This document shows positions 27,926 to 36,552 of a DNA stretch of 49,834 bases, one piece after another. The notes under the pieces are model-generated. The model was not told where the DNA came from. It was given only the letters and a program-made list of their open reading frames with translations, and ran no database searches. Origin of the DNA: JAKOWB01 sp038363005 (GTDB taxonomy: Bacteria > Pseudomonadota > Alphaproteobacteria > Kiloniellales > JACOMY01); contig JBBQBI010000030.1 in the NCBI GenBank assembly GCA_038363005.1, positions 1 through 49,834 on the forward strand. The letters are read 5' to 3'. Made by a program: the position numbers and the translations under genes. Positions within the stretch are counted from its first letter, which is position 1. Every line of letters begins with the position of its first letter.

Positions 27926-30598
27926 ATGTCCACCCGTCGCAATCTGGCCCTCGCCACCGTGTTGCTGCCCTTTGCCGCGATCAGCGCCATCAACGCCCTG
28001 GCTGAGGATGCCGGCATCACCGGCGCGGTGAACACCGACGTGACTGGCACGCCGCCGGGCGGCAGCGTCAGCAACCTCGCGGTCGGCCGGATCGTGGTGC
28101 GCGACGAGCACATCCTTTCGAACGCCGACGGCCTGGCGCAGCTGCTGTTCCTTGACCAGACCACGCTGACCGTGGGGCCCAACTCCGACGTCGTGATCGA
28201 CGAGTTCGTCTACGATCCCGCGACCAAGGACGGCAAGCTGCTGATGGAGGCCTCGGTCGGGCTGTTCCGCGTGATCGGCGGCGAAAGCGCGACCAGCGGC
28301 GGCATTACCGTCGCCACGCCCTTTGCCACCATGGGCATCCGCGGCTCCAACGTGGTGATCGAGATCTCACCCAACGGCAAGACGCGCGTCACCTGCACCT
28401 ATTGCGAACGGGTCGAGATCCGCCTGCTGAACGACCCCGACAATCTGGTGACCATTTTCGGCAGCGACCGCTTCCGCACCATCGAGATCGGACCCGACGG
28501 CTTCTCCGCCCCCTTCGAGCTGACGCCGGAGGAGGTTGCCCAGCTGCAGGACCTGCTGACCAGCAAGCCAGGCCGCCATGGTGGCATCGCCAAGATTCCC
28601 AGCGAACCCGAGGTCTCCGAACAGGCCGACGGCAGCAACAACTCGAACATCCCGCCGAAGGAGAACGATCCGCATCGCACCCCGCCGGTGCAGCAGGGCT
28701 ACAACGACCAGGTCATCGGCAACCCGAGGGAAGAGACCGAGGCCGCGCAGGACCAGAACGAAATGTCCGCTACCGGCGAGACCGGCACGCTGCCGCCCCT
28801 GCTGCTGTTTTCCGGCGGCGGCTTCATCTCCACGCCGGGAGTCGTTTCCTTCGCGGTCGACACCGCGGGTTGGTCGGGTGACCTGGACGATCCGAACCAC
28901 ACGCAGGCCATCGCCTCGGCCACGCAGAGCGGCAGCCAGTTGACCCTGCAGCTGGCCGGGGGCGGTGCCTTCAACCTGCCTTGGCAGGCTGGCAGCTTCA
29001 ACTTTACGGGCGGCAGCACGCCCGGCGGCAGCGCTTCGGGCAGCGGCTTCGTGTCGCCGAACGGCGAGTTCTTCGCCTACAGCCTCTTCGAGAGCGGGAC
29101 CGGCAACGCCGACTTCCTGTTCGGCGGGCAGGAGATCGACCCGGCGGAGCACTTCCAGCAGTACATGGCCTGGGACCTGCAGCCCGACGTGCTGGGTGGC
29201 GAGCTACCCTTCCTGAATGCCGACATGACCGTGGGCATCGACCCCAGCAACATCACCAGGTCGCCGCTCTACTTCGTCTCGGCGCAACCGGATGGCGGCA
29301 CCCACTACGGCACCTATGGCATGGCGGCCCTGGGCTTCCAGGGCACCGGGCCGGAGCAGTCGAGCGTCTTCATGTACGCGGTGCTGGAGGGCCAGGCAGG
29401 GGACGAGAACTTCTCCTACGGCACGCTCCATGGCCAGGCCGGCGGCTTCGCCAGCCAGCCACTGGGCGCCAGCGTCGGCAACGCCGCCACGGGGACGCGC
29501 CTCGCCCAGGGCGACACCGCGGCGGTGGCTGGCGGCAATGGCAATCCCTTCTTCGGCGGACAGGACGGCGTCTATTTCGTCTTGGGCAGCGGCAAGTGGG
29601 ACAGCTTCGACAATGACGACGTCTTCGTCGACGTCGACCTGACCCCACCCACGGCGCAGGAGACGCTGTATGAGCCGCTGCACGTCGCGGCGCCGTCCAG
29701 CACGCCGCTGCCCGGCGACTTCGGCCAGGATTCGGAGGGCTTCTACCACCGCGGTTACGCCGCCGGCGCCGCCGATCTCCACGGCGGCGACGGCTTCATG
29801 TCGCTGCACGGCACGCTGGAGATGGCCTTCAACACCGAGGCCGACAACTTCGCCGTCATGAACCTGGACACCCAAGGGACCGAGACGGTGTCGCCGCCCG
29901 TCCCCAACATGGAGCTTGGCTTCGCCGACGGCCTTTTCATCGACCGCCAGCGCATCCTGCTACAGGGCGACTACTACGCCTTCTTTACCAACACCGGCAG
30001 CGTCTCCAACGCTGGCTTCATCTCCCACGAGCTGGTGCTGCAGCCGGGCGACAGCCTGCCGGGCGGCGCGACTGCCTGCGCCTGCACCTTCATGGAGTGG
30101 GGCTTCTGGGCGGCCGACGTCAACCGCACCTCTGGCCCCGCGGTCACCGCGACGATTCCGATCGGCACCTGGATCGCCGGCGACCAGATCGAGAACGATA
30201 TCGAGCTGCCTGACAGCGGCGTCGCCAGCTACGAAGGGCACGCCATCGCCAATATCCTGAGCGCGGTCGACGGCGCCACGGCGTCTTACGTCGCCTCCGG
30301 CGCGCTGTCGGTGCAGGTCGATTTCGGCAGCCGGGACCTCAACGGCAGCATCAGCAACCTGGACAACCGCGACTATACCTTCAGCGCCGACTACACTGGC
30401 TTCAGCGGTGCCACCTTCAACGCCAGCGGCCAATCCACCGACAGCCTGATCGAGCTGGATATGAACGGCGGCTTCTTCCGCGGGCCGCAGAGCGCGGCGC
30501 AGGGCATCGGCGGCGCCTTCACGCTGGCGCCGAGCGAGATCAATCCTGAAGACTACTCCGGCACCGGTACCTTTATCGGCGAGCAGGTCCCGCAGTAG
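27926..30598 (+). CDS. Exported FecR-domain protein with TbpB-like C-terminal barrel, putative Slam cargo
   Basis: An 890-residue protein. It has a signal peptide (MSTRRNLALATVLLPFAAIS..., cleaved near ALAED) and no lipobox, so it should be released rather than lipid-anchored. Residues 50-170 form a FecR domain (LLFLDQTTLTVGPNSDVVID, then TPFATMGIRGSNVVIE) with an added C157-TY-C160 pair. A linker rich in Glu, Asn and Pro (200-285) leads to a long beta-rich region full of Gly, Asn and Asp. Near 718-728 lies CACTFMEWGFW. The last 70 residues (NLDNRDYTFSADYTGFS, then GGFFRGPQSAAQGIGGAF and GTGTFIGEQ) resemble the GP-containing small barrel of TbpB/HpuA-type proteins. No membrane segment follows the signal peptide. 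An AGGAGG lies before the ATG. Ligand unknown; heme or iron is only a guess from the family. Confidence 0.68.
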   Translation: MSTRRNLALATVLLPFAAISAINALAEDAGITGAVNTDVTGTPPGGSVSNLAVGRIVVRDEHILSNADGLAQLLFLDQTTLTVGPNSDVVIDEFVYDPATKDGKLLMEASVGLFRVIGGESATSGGITVATPFATMGIRGSNVVIEISPNGKTRVTCTYCERVEIRLLNDPDNLVTIFGSDRFRTIEIGPDGFSAPFELTPEEVAQLQDLLTSKPGRHGGIAKIPSEPEVSEQADGSNNSNIPPKENDPHRTPPVQQGYNDQVIGNPREETEAAQDQNEMSATGETGTLPPLLLFSGGGFISTPGVVSFAVDTAGWSGDLDDPNHTQAIASATQSGSQLTLQLAGGGAFNLPWQAGSFNFTGGSTPGGSASGSGFVSPNGEFFAYSLFESGTGNADFLFGGQEIDPAEHFQQYMAWDLQPDVLGGELPFLNADMTVGIDPSNITRSPLYFVSAQPDGGTHYGTYGMAALGFQGTGPEQSSVFMYAVLEGQAGDENFSYGTLHGQAGGFASQPLGASVGNAATGTRLAQGDTAAVAGGNGNPFFGGQDGVYFVLGSGKWDSFDNDDVFVDVDLTPPTAQETLYEPLHVAAPSSTPLPGDFGQDSEGFYHRGYAAGAADLHGGDGFMSLHGTLEMAFNTEADNFAVMNLDTQGTETVSPPVPNMELGFADGLFIDRQRILLQGDYYAFFTNTGSVSNAGFISHELVLQPGDSLPGGATACACTFMEWGFWAADVNRTSGPAVTATIPIGTWIAGDQIENDIELPDSGVASYEGHAIANILSAVDGATASYVASGALSVQVDFGSRDLNGSISNLDNRDYTFSADYTGFSGATFNASGQSTDSLIELDMNGGFFRGPQSAAQGIGGAFTLAPSEINPEDYSGTGTFIGEQVPQ

Positions 30599-30603
30599 CC
30601 TCG

Positions 30604-32154
30604 CTAGGCGTCCTTGCCATCGGGCGCCACGTCCTGTGGCGGCGGGAAGCGGGTCTCGGCCTCCAGCACGTTGAGGTCGAGGTGGTTGCGCATGTACTTC
30701 AGGCTGGCGGGATCCGGCGGCTGCCAATCCCATGAGGTGTGGCGCCCGGTCATGCTGGCCTGATGCACCGCGCGGCGGCGCGCCTGGCTGGCCAGGACCG
30801 TGGTCGTCAGCGCCGCCATATCCCAGCGCGCCTTGGCCTCGGCATCGAAGCGCGCGACAACGGCGGCGTGGGACGCTGCGCCGGCCAGGTTCACCAGCTC
30901 CAGCGGATCGGCGGCCAGGTCGAAGAGCTGGTCGGGATGGCCCGGCTGGCGCACGAACTTCAGGTCGCCCTGGCGCAGCATGACCAGCGGCGCCGCCGTG
31001 CCCTCGCCGAAGTAGTCGCCGGCGATCATGCGCGCGGTCGCCGCCCGGGGATCGTTCGCCACCGCCAGCAGGTCGTCGCCGTCGATCGCCTCGGCCAGGT
31101 CGAAGCCCTTGCCGTCGGTGGCCAGCGCACCAAAGGTCGGCAGCAGGTCCAGCAGGGTCACCGGCGCCGCCACTCGCTTGGCCGCGATCTGGCCTGGGAA
31201 GGCGACGATCAGCGGCACGCGCGCCGCCATCTCGTACCAGCACATTTTGTACCAGAGGCCGCGTTCGCCCAGCATGTCGCCATGGTCGCCAGTGAAGACC
31301 ACCACGGTGTCCTGCGCGCGCCCCGTTTCCTCCAGCACGCGCAGCAGCGCACCCAGGCGGTCGTCGATATAGGCGATGGAGCCGTAGTAGGCGTGGCGCG
31401 CGTTGCGCACCCGCGCGTCATTCAGATCGTAGCGGTCCATGTCGCTGACGATGCGCAGGCGCCGGCTGTGCGGGTCCAGCTGCTCCGGCGTCAGCACCAC
31501 CTTGGGCAGCTCGATGTCGTCGTGGCGGAAGCGGTCCCAGTGCTGCTGCCGGCAGGCATAGGGATCGTGCGGATGGGTGAAGGAGGCGCAGAGGAAGAAG
31601 GGCTGCTCCTCGGCGGTGCGCGCCAGCTGCCACAGCTTGCGCTCGGCCTGGAAGGCGGTCTCGTCGTCGAACAGCAGCTGGTTGCTCTGCTCGGCCACGC
31701 CGGCCTGCACCACCGAGAGCATGTTGTGGAACCACCAGTCGATGCGCTCCTCCGGGTGGCGCCAGTCGGGCACCCAGCCGAAGTCGGCGGGATAGATGTC
31801 AGTGGTCACGCGCTCCTCGAAGCCGTGCAGCTGGTCGGCGCCGACGAAGTGCATCTTGCCGGCCAGGCAGGTGCGATAGCCGGCGTTGCGCAGATAGTGC
31901 GCGAGAGTCGGGATCTCGCTGCGGAACTCGGCGGCGTTGTCGAAGGCGCCGATGCGGCCGGCGCGCTGCCCAGCCATCATCGAAAAGCGCGCCGGGGCAC
32001 ACAGGGGACTGGCGGTGTAGGCGGCATCGAACAGCAGCCCGCGGTCGGCCAAGGCTTCCAGATGCGGCGCCTTGGCGACCCTGCCGCCGTGGAACGGCAG
32101 CACCGGCGCCGCCATCTGGTCGGTCATCACCATCAGGATATTGGGTCGGCGCAT
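30604..32154 (-). CDS. betC: Choline-sulfatase
   Basis: Hydrolyses choline-O-sulfate to choline and sulfate, supplying choline for glycine betaine or as a nutrient. The 516-residue product (S. meliloti BetC about 512) has the sulfatase signature C52-A-P-A-R56, whose Cys becomes formylglycine, and the BetC-specific phrases KMHFVGADQLHGFEERVTTDIYPADFGWVPDW. The C-terminal end has WDWQPPDPASLKYMRNHLDL, also typical of BetC. The start MRRPNILMVMTDQ at 32154 is that of the family. It is divergent from its LysR regulator. Choline transport and betAB genes are not in the window. Confidence 0.93.
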   Translation of the reverse strand: MRRPNILMVMTDQMAAPVLPFHGGRVAKAPHLEALADRGLLFDAAYTASPLCAPARFSMMAGQRAGRIGAFDNAAEFRSEIPTLAHYLRNAGYRTCLAGKMHFVGADQLHGFEERVTTDIYPADFGWVPDWRHPEERIDWWFHNMLSVVQAGVAEQSNQLLFDDETAFQAERKLWQLARTAEEQPFFLCASFTHPHDPYACRQQHWDRFRHDDIELPKVVLTPEQLDPHSRRLRIVSDMDRYDLNDARVRNARHAYYGSIAYIDDRLGALLRVLEETGRAQDTVVVFTGDHGDMLGERGLWYKMCWYEMAARVPLIVAFPGQIAAKRVAAPVTLLDLLPTFGALATDGKGFDLAEAIDGDDLLAVANDPRAATARMIAGDYFGEGTAAPLVMLRQGDLKFVRQPGHPDQLFDLAADPLELVNLAGAASHAAVVARFDAEAKARWDMAALTTTVLASQARRRAVHQASMTGRHTSWDWQPPDPASLKYMRNHLDLNVLEAETRFPPPQDVAPDGKDA

Positions 32155-32218
32155 CTGGTCCTCCGCTGCTGTGCCAGCATCGCGCCGGCGAGGCGGCGAC
32201 AACAAACGCGTTTCTCCG

Positions 32219-32241
32219 GGCCTGAGGCCAAGCTAAGCTTG
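32219..32241. promoter_or_regulatory. Candidate LysR operator between betC and its regulator
   Basis: Two overlapping palindromes: GGCCTGAGGCC (32219-32229) and CAAGCTAAGCTTG (32229-32241, 6+1+6). They lie in the 111-base divergent gap, where LysR proteins usually bind. Whether the choline-sulfate regulator uses this sequence is inference. Confidence 0.4.
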
Positions 32242-32265
32242 TCCTAGCCCAAAGGTCGCTTGCCC

Positions 32266-33138
32266 ATGACGCTGCCGCAGCTCCCGCTCGACCAGCTCGC
32301 CGTCTTCGAGGCAGCGGCGCGGCACGAGTCCTTCGCCCGCGCCGCGGCGGAGCTGGGGGTCACCGCCTCGGCGGTGTCGCAGCGCGTGCGCCTGCTGGAA
32401 CAGCGCCTGGGCCGGCCGCTGTTCCGCCGGCTGCCGCGCGCGCTGCTGCTGACGCCGGAGGGTCGCGCGCTGCTGGGCGTGGTGGGCGACGCGCTGCGCC
32501 GTCTGCAGCAGGGCACCGGCGCGCTCTTCCCGCCGCCGGGGCGGGCGCGCGTGGCGCTGAAGGCGACCCTGGGCTACGCGCAGCTGGTCCTGCTGCCGGC
32601 GCTGGGCGCGCTGCTGGCGGCCGAACCTGACCTCGACCTTTCGCTCTCTACCGCGATCTGGGCCGGGCCGGGGCTGGAGCCGGGCCTGGACCTGGAGATC
32701 CGCGCCGGCGAGGGCGCCTGGCCCGGCCTGCTGGCCGAGCGCCTGACGCGCGAACAGGTCTTCCCGGTCGCCGCCCCGGCGCTGGCCCGGCGATTGCGCC
32801 AGCCGGCGGCGCTGGCGCGCCAGCGCCTGCTGCAGGTGCCGGGCTTCCGCGAGGCCTGGCCGGCCTGGTTCGCCGCCGCCGGCCTGCCCTGGCCGTCGCC
32901 ACCACCGCGCCTGCTGAGCTTCGACACCGCCGCCATGAGCCTGGCCGCCGCCGAAGCCGGCCTCGGCGTCGCCCTGGCGCGCAGCGCGCTGGCGGCGGGG
33001 GGGCTGCAGGCACGGCGCCTGGTGCGGCTGTTCCAAGTGACGCTGCCGGCGGCGGAATCCTTCTGGCTGCTGCAGGCCGCCGACCGCCCGCTGAGCCCGG
33101 CGGCGGAGCGGGTCCGGGGCTGGCTGCTCAGCGGGTGA
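32266..33138 (+). CDS. LysR-family transcriptional regulator, probably of choline-sulfate use
   Basis: A 290-residue regulator. The N-terminal winged helix-turn-helix (about 3-62) reads LDQLAVFEAAARHESFARAAAELGVTASAVSQRVRLLEQRLG. A periplasmic-binding-like effector domain follows from about 90. Divergent orientation from betC matches the known choline-sulfate utilisation regulators. The ATG at 32266 is preferred over a TTG at 32260 because AAAGG lies at a better distance. Effector presumably choline sulfate or choline. The effector domain is very Ala/Leu-rich, following local GC bias. Confidence 0.87.
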   Translation: MTLPQLPLDQLAVFEAAARHESFARAAAELGVTASAVSQRVRLLEQRLGRPLFRRLPRALLLTPEGRALLGVVGDALRRLQQGTGALFPPPGRARVALKATLGYAQLVLLPALGALLAAEPDLDLSLSTAIWAGPGLEPGLDLEIRAGEGAWPGLLAERLTREQVFPVAAPALARRLRQPAALARQRLLQVPGFREAWPAWFAAAGLPWPSPPPRLLSFDTAAMSLAAAEAGLGVALARSALAAGGLQARRLVRLFQVTLPAAESFWLLQAADRPLSPAAERVRGWLLSG

Positions 33139-33149
33139 GGGCGGGGCCT

Positions 33150-33277
33150 GTGGCCATCCTTCGAGACACGATGCTTCGCATCGCTCCTCAGGATGAGGTC
33201 GATGCGAAGCCAGACAAGAAACACCTACCTCATCCTGAGGAGCCTCGCGACGCGAGGCATCTCGAAGGATGGGCCAC
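33150..33277. repeat. Palindromic intergenic repeat, family A, copy 3
   Basis: Outer arms GTGGCCATCCTTCGAGA (from 33150) and TCTCGAAGGATGGGCCAC (to 33277), inner arms GCTCCTCAGGATGAGGT and ACCTCATCCTGAGGAGC. The middle differs from copies 1 and 2. It lies between the LysR gene and the DMT transporter. Confidence 0.88.
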
Positions 33278-33362
33278 AGGCACTGCTCCCGCCATTTTCG
33301 CCAGCGGCCCATGCAGCGGCGGCGCTGGTGGCGCGGCGGGCGCCGCCCTAGCGTCGCGCCCC

Positions 33363-34304
33363 ATGTCCGCCCTCGTGCAGCCTCCGCTGGTCCCGGCGCG
33401 TCCCGTCAAGCTCCGGGTCGGGCTCGGGCTGCTGCTGGTCAGCGGCACGCTTTGGGGCATCACCTTTCCGCTGTCGAAAATCGGCATCCAGGGCGGCATC
33501 CCGCCTTTCGCCTATGGCTGCTGGGCGGCCGGCCTCTCGGCCGTGGCGCTGCTGGTGATCCTGCGCCTGCGTGGCCAGCGCCTGCCGCTGAGCTGGGCGC
33601 ACATTCGGCTCTACCTGATCGTTGGCGTCTTCGGCCAGGCGCTGCCCAACATCGCCTACTACTTCTACATCCCGCACATGCCGGCGGGGCTGGCGGCGGT
33701 GATCATCACCACCGCGCCGCTGGTGACCCTGGTGCTGGCGCTGCTGCTGGCGATCGAGCGCTTCGACCTGCTGCGCGCCTGCGGCGTGGCGTTGGGCTTC
33801 GGCGGCGCGCTGATGCTGGTACTGCCGGGCTCGGCCCTGCCCTCGCCCGACACGCTGCCCTGGGTGCTGCTGGCCTTCTCCACGCCTTTCTTCTACGCCA
33901 GCTCCAACATCGCCATGGCGCGCCTCAGGCCGCGCGACCTCGGCGCCTTGGCCATGGCGGCCGGCATGTTCCTCGCCTCCAGCCTCTGCCAGCTGCCCGC
34001 CGTGGCGATCTCCGGCCAGTGGCGCCTGGTGCTGCCGCCGGTGGAGCCGGCCGAGTGGGCCCTGCTGGCCCAGGTCGCCTGCTCCTGCAGCGCGCACCTC
34101 ATCTACCTGACCCTGATGCCGCGCCTCGGCCCGGTCTACATGAGCCAGGTCGGTTACATCGTCACCCTGGCCGGTATCCTCTGGGGCCTGGTCTTCTTCG
34201 GCGAGAGCCTCAGCCCCTGGGCCTACGGGGCCGCCGCGGTGATCCTCTGCGGCGTGGCGCTGGTAAACCTGGGCGGCTACCGGCGGCGGCGAGCGGCGCC
34301 CTAG
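33363..34304 (+). CDS. DMT-superfamily (EamA) transporter
   Basis: An inner-membrane protein of 313 residues with two EamA repeats and about ten transmembrane segments, the first at LLLVSGTLWGITFPLSKIGIQGGIPPF. The LWGITFPLSK phrase is typical of the first EamA helix. The start at 33363 was chosen over earlier in-frame codons, which would read through the family A repeat. It is separated from the LysR gene by that repeat, so a role in choline sulfate is not implied. Substrate unknown. Confidence 0.88.
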   Translation: MSALVQPPLVPARPVKLRVGLGLLLVSGTLWGITFPLSKIGIQGGIPPFAYGCWAAGLSAVALLVILRLRGQRLPLSWAHIRLYLIVGVFGQALPNIAYYFYIPHMPAGLAAVIITTAPLVTLVLALLLAIERFDLLRACGVALGFGGALMLVLPGSALPSPDTLPWVLLAFSTPFFYASSNIAMARLRPRDLGALAMAAGMFLASSLCQLPAVAISGQWRLVLPPVEPAEWALLAQVACSCSAHLIYLTLMPRLGPVYMSQVGYIVTLAGILWGLVFFGESLSPWAYGAAAVILCGVALVNLGGYRRRRAAP

Positions 34305-34309
34305 AAGCC

Positions 34310-35083
34310 CTACGCCGCCTTCTCCGCCGCCAGCAGGTAGTTCACGTCCAGGTCACGGGCGGAGAGGCGCCAGCCCTGGTCCAGCGGGTTGAAGACCAGG
34401 CCGGTGAGCTCGGCCAGGGTGAAACCCTGGGCGCGCAGCAGGGCCGTGACCTCAGAAGGTTTCAGGAAGCGCTTCCAGTCGTGCGTGCCGCGCGGCAGCC
34501 AGCGCAGCAGCCACTCGGCGCCGACGATGGCCAGCAGGAAGGACTTCGAGGTGCGGTTGAGGGTGGAGAGGATGAGCTGCCCGCCCGGCTTCACCAGGCG
34601 CGCTACGTCAGCCAGGAAGGCGGCCGGGTCGGCGACATGCTCGATGATCTCCAGCGCCAGCACGGCGTCGAAGCGTTCGCCGGCGGCGACCAGCGCCTCG
34701 GCCGTGGTGGCGCGATAGTCGATGGCGAGGTCCTGGCCGGCGGCATGGGCCTGGGCGGCGGCGATGTTCTCCGCCGTGGCGTCGGCGCCGACCACCGTGG
34801 CGCCGAGGCGGGCCAAGGGCTCGCTGACCAGCCCGGCGCCACAGCCGAGGTCGAGCAGGCGGAGGCCCGCCAGCGGCTTAGGGTCGGTGGCGCTGCGGCC
34901 GGCCTGCGCGGCCAGGCGGTCGCGCAGGAAGCCGAGCCGCGCCGGGTTCAGGCGGTGCAGCGGCTTCATCGGGCCAGCGGGGTCCCACCAGCGCTCCGCC
35001 ATGGCGGCGAACTTGGCGATCTCGGCCGGGTCGACGCTGCTGATCTCCGGGCTGACGGCCGGGCTTTCTGTCGCGCTCGTCAT
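34310..35083 (-). CDS. ubiG: Ubiquinone biosynthesis O-methyltransferase UbiG
   Basis: Performs both O-methylations in ubiquinone synthesis. The 257-residue product contains the SAM motif LRLLDLGCGAGLVSEPLARLGA, the motif ALEIIEHVADPAAF and the family phrases SSVDPAEIAKFAAMAERWWDPAGPMKPLHRLNPARL at the N-terminus and THDWKRFLKPSEV and NPLDQGWRLSARDLDVNYL at the C-terminus. The start at 35083 gives the usual length. It is divergent from lysC, as in many alphaproteobacteria, and ends six bases from the convergent DMT gene. Confidence 0.97.
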   Translation of the reverse strand: MTSATESPAVSPEISSVDPAEIAKFAAMAERWWDPAGPMKPLHRLNPARLGFLRDRLAAQAGRSATDPKPLAGLRLLDLGCGAGLVSEPLARLGATVVGADATAENIAAAQAHAAGQDLAIDYRATTAEALVAAGERFDAVLALEIIEHVADPAAFLADVARLVKPGGQLILSTLNRTSKSFLLAIVGAEWLLRWLPRGTHDWKRFLKPSEVTALLRAQGFTLAELTGLVFNPLDQGWRLSARDLDVNYLLAAEKAA

Positions 35084-35294
35084 GGGAAAAGTGCCTGACC
35101 CTTGCCTTGCTTCGCGGTTGCAGGGTGAGTATGGATAGCCGACGCCCACCCAGGCAAGCAGCCGTGGCCGGCGCCGGCCTTCCCCTGGGGAGCGGACGGC
35201 GCCCGCGCCAGGGCCTTGGCACGCCTTGGGAGACTGTTCCGCGGGCGGTTGTGGTGTGGAGCCCCGAGCGGGCCCTGGGGAGCTTGGCGCGCCG

Positions 35295-36515
35295 ATGGCA
35301 CGCATCGTGATGAAGTTCGGCGGTACCTCGGTCGGCGACGTGCCGCGCATCCAGAATGTCGCGCGCCGGGTCAAGGCCGAGGTCGGGCGCGGCAACCAGG
35401 TCGCCGTCGTGGTCTCGGCCATGTCGGGCGTGACCAACCAGCTGGTCGACTATGTGCAGAAGACCGCGTCCATCGCCGACCTGCGCGAATACGACACCGC
35501 GGTGGCCACCGGCGAGCAGGTGACCGTGGCGCTGCTGGCCATCGCGCTGCAGGAGATCGGCGTCTCGGCGCGCTCCTGGCTCGGCTGGCAACTGCCGATC
35601 CGCACCAGCGACGCGCACGGCTCGGCACGCATCGAGTCGATCGACACGACGATCATCGAGGAGCGTTTCAAGGAGGGCCAGGTGGCGGTGGTCGCCGGCT
35701 TCCAGGGGCTGTCGGCCAACAACCGCATTACCACCCTGGGGCGCGGCGGCAGCGACACCTCGGCGGTCGCCCTGGCGGCGGCGCTGAAGGCCGAGCGCTG
35801 CGACATCTATACCGACGTCGACGGCGTCTATACCTGCGATCCCAGGATCGTGACCAAGGCGCGCAAGCTCGACAAGATCACCTATGAGGAAATGCTGGAG
35901 ATGGCCTCGCAGGGGGCCAAGGTGCTGCAGACCCGCTCGGTCGAGATGGCGATGAACCATCGCGTGCGGGTCCAGGTGCTCTCCAGTTTCGAGGACAAGC
36001 CCGGTACCCTGGTGGTGGACGAGGAAGAGATCGTGGAACAGGCAGTCGTCAGCGGCATCGCCTACTCGCGGGACGAGGCGAAGGTCACGCTCATCAGGGT
36101 CCCGGACCGCCCCGGCGTCGCCGCCGGCATCTTCGGCCCGCTGGCCGCGGCGGCGATCAACGTCGACATGATCGTGCAGAACATCTCGTTGGACGGCGAG
36201 ACCACGGACATGACCTTCACCGTCGGCCGCGCCGAGCTGAAGCGCGCGCTGGCGACGCTGGAGCAGCATGCCGCGGCGCTGGGCAGTCCCAGGATCGTGC
36301 ACGACGCCACGGTGGCGAAGATCTCGGTCATCGGCGTCGGCATGCGCAGCCACACCGGCGTGGCGCAGCAGATGTTCAAGTCGCTATCGGAGAAGGGCAT
36401 CAACATCCAGGTCATCACCACCAGCGAGATCAAGATCTCGGTGCTGATCGACGAGGCCTATACCGAGCTGGCGCTGCGCACGCTGCATACCGCCTACGGC
36501 CTCGACGCCGGCTGA
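35295..36515 (+). CDS. lysC: Aspartate kinase
   Basis: First enzyme of the aspartate pathway (lysine, threonine, methionine, diaminopimelate). The 406-residue product begins ARIVMKFGGTSVGD, the kinase signature, contains GFQGLSANNRITTLGRGGSDTSAVALAAAL, and has two ACT domains at about 265-406 for feedback control by lysine and threonine. A 211-base gap separates it from ubiG; no lysine riboswitch was recognised there. ptsP follows after 37 bases. Confidence 0.97.
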   Translation: MARIVMKFGGTSVGDVPRIQNVARRVKAEVGRGNQVAVVVSAMSGVTNQLVDYVQKTASIADLREYDTAVATGEQVTVALLAIALQEIGVSARSWLGWQLPIRTSDAHGSARIESIDTTIIEERFKEGQVAVVAGFQGLSANNRITTLGRGGSDTSAVALAAALKAERCDIYTDVDGVYTCDPRIVTKARKLDKITYEEMLEMASQGAKVLQTRSVEMAMNHRVRVQVLSSFEDKPGTLVVDEEEIVEQAVVSGIAYSRDEAKVTLIRVPDRPGVAAGIFGPLAAAAINVDMIVQNISLDGETTDMTFTVGRAELKRALATLEQHAAALGSPRIVHDATVAKISVIGVGMRSHTGVAQQMFKSLSEKGINIQVITTSEIKISVLIDEAYTELALRTLHTAYGLDAG

Positions 36516-36552
36516 TCCCATGACCCACGGCTGACCAGAGGGACCGGGGGCG

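Noticed and set aside
35084..35294. Lysine riboswitch before lysC
   Set aside because: The gap lacks the conserved paired helices and junction sequences of the lysine riboswitch as far as I can see.
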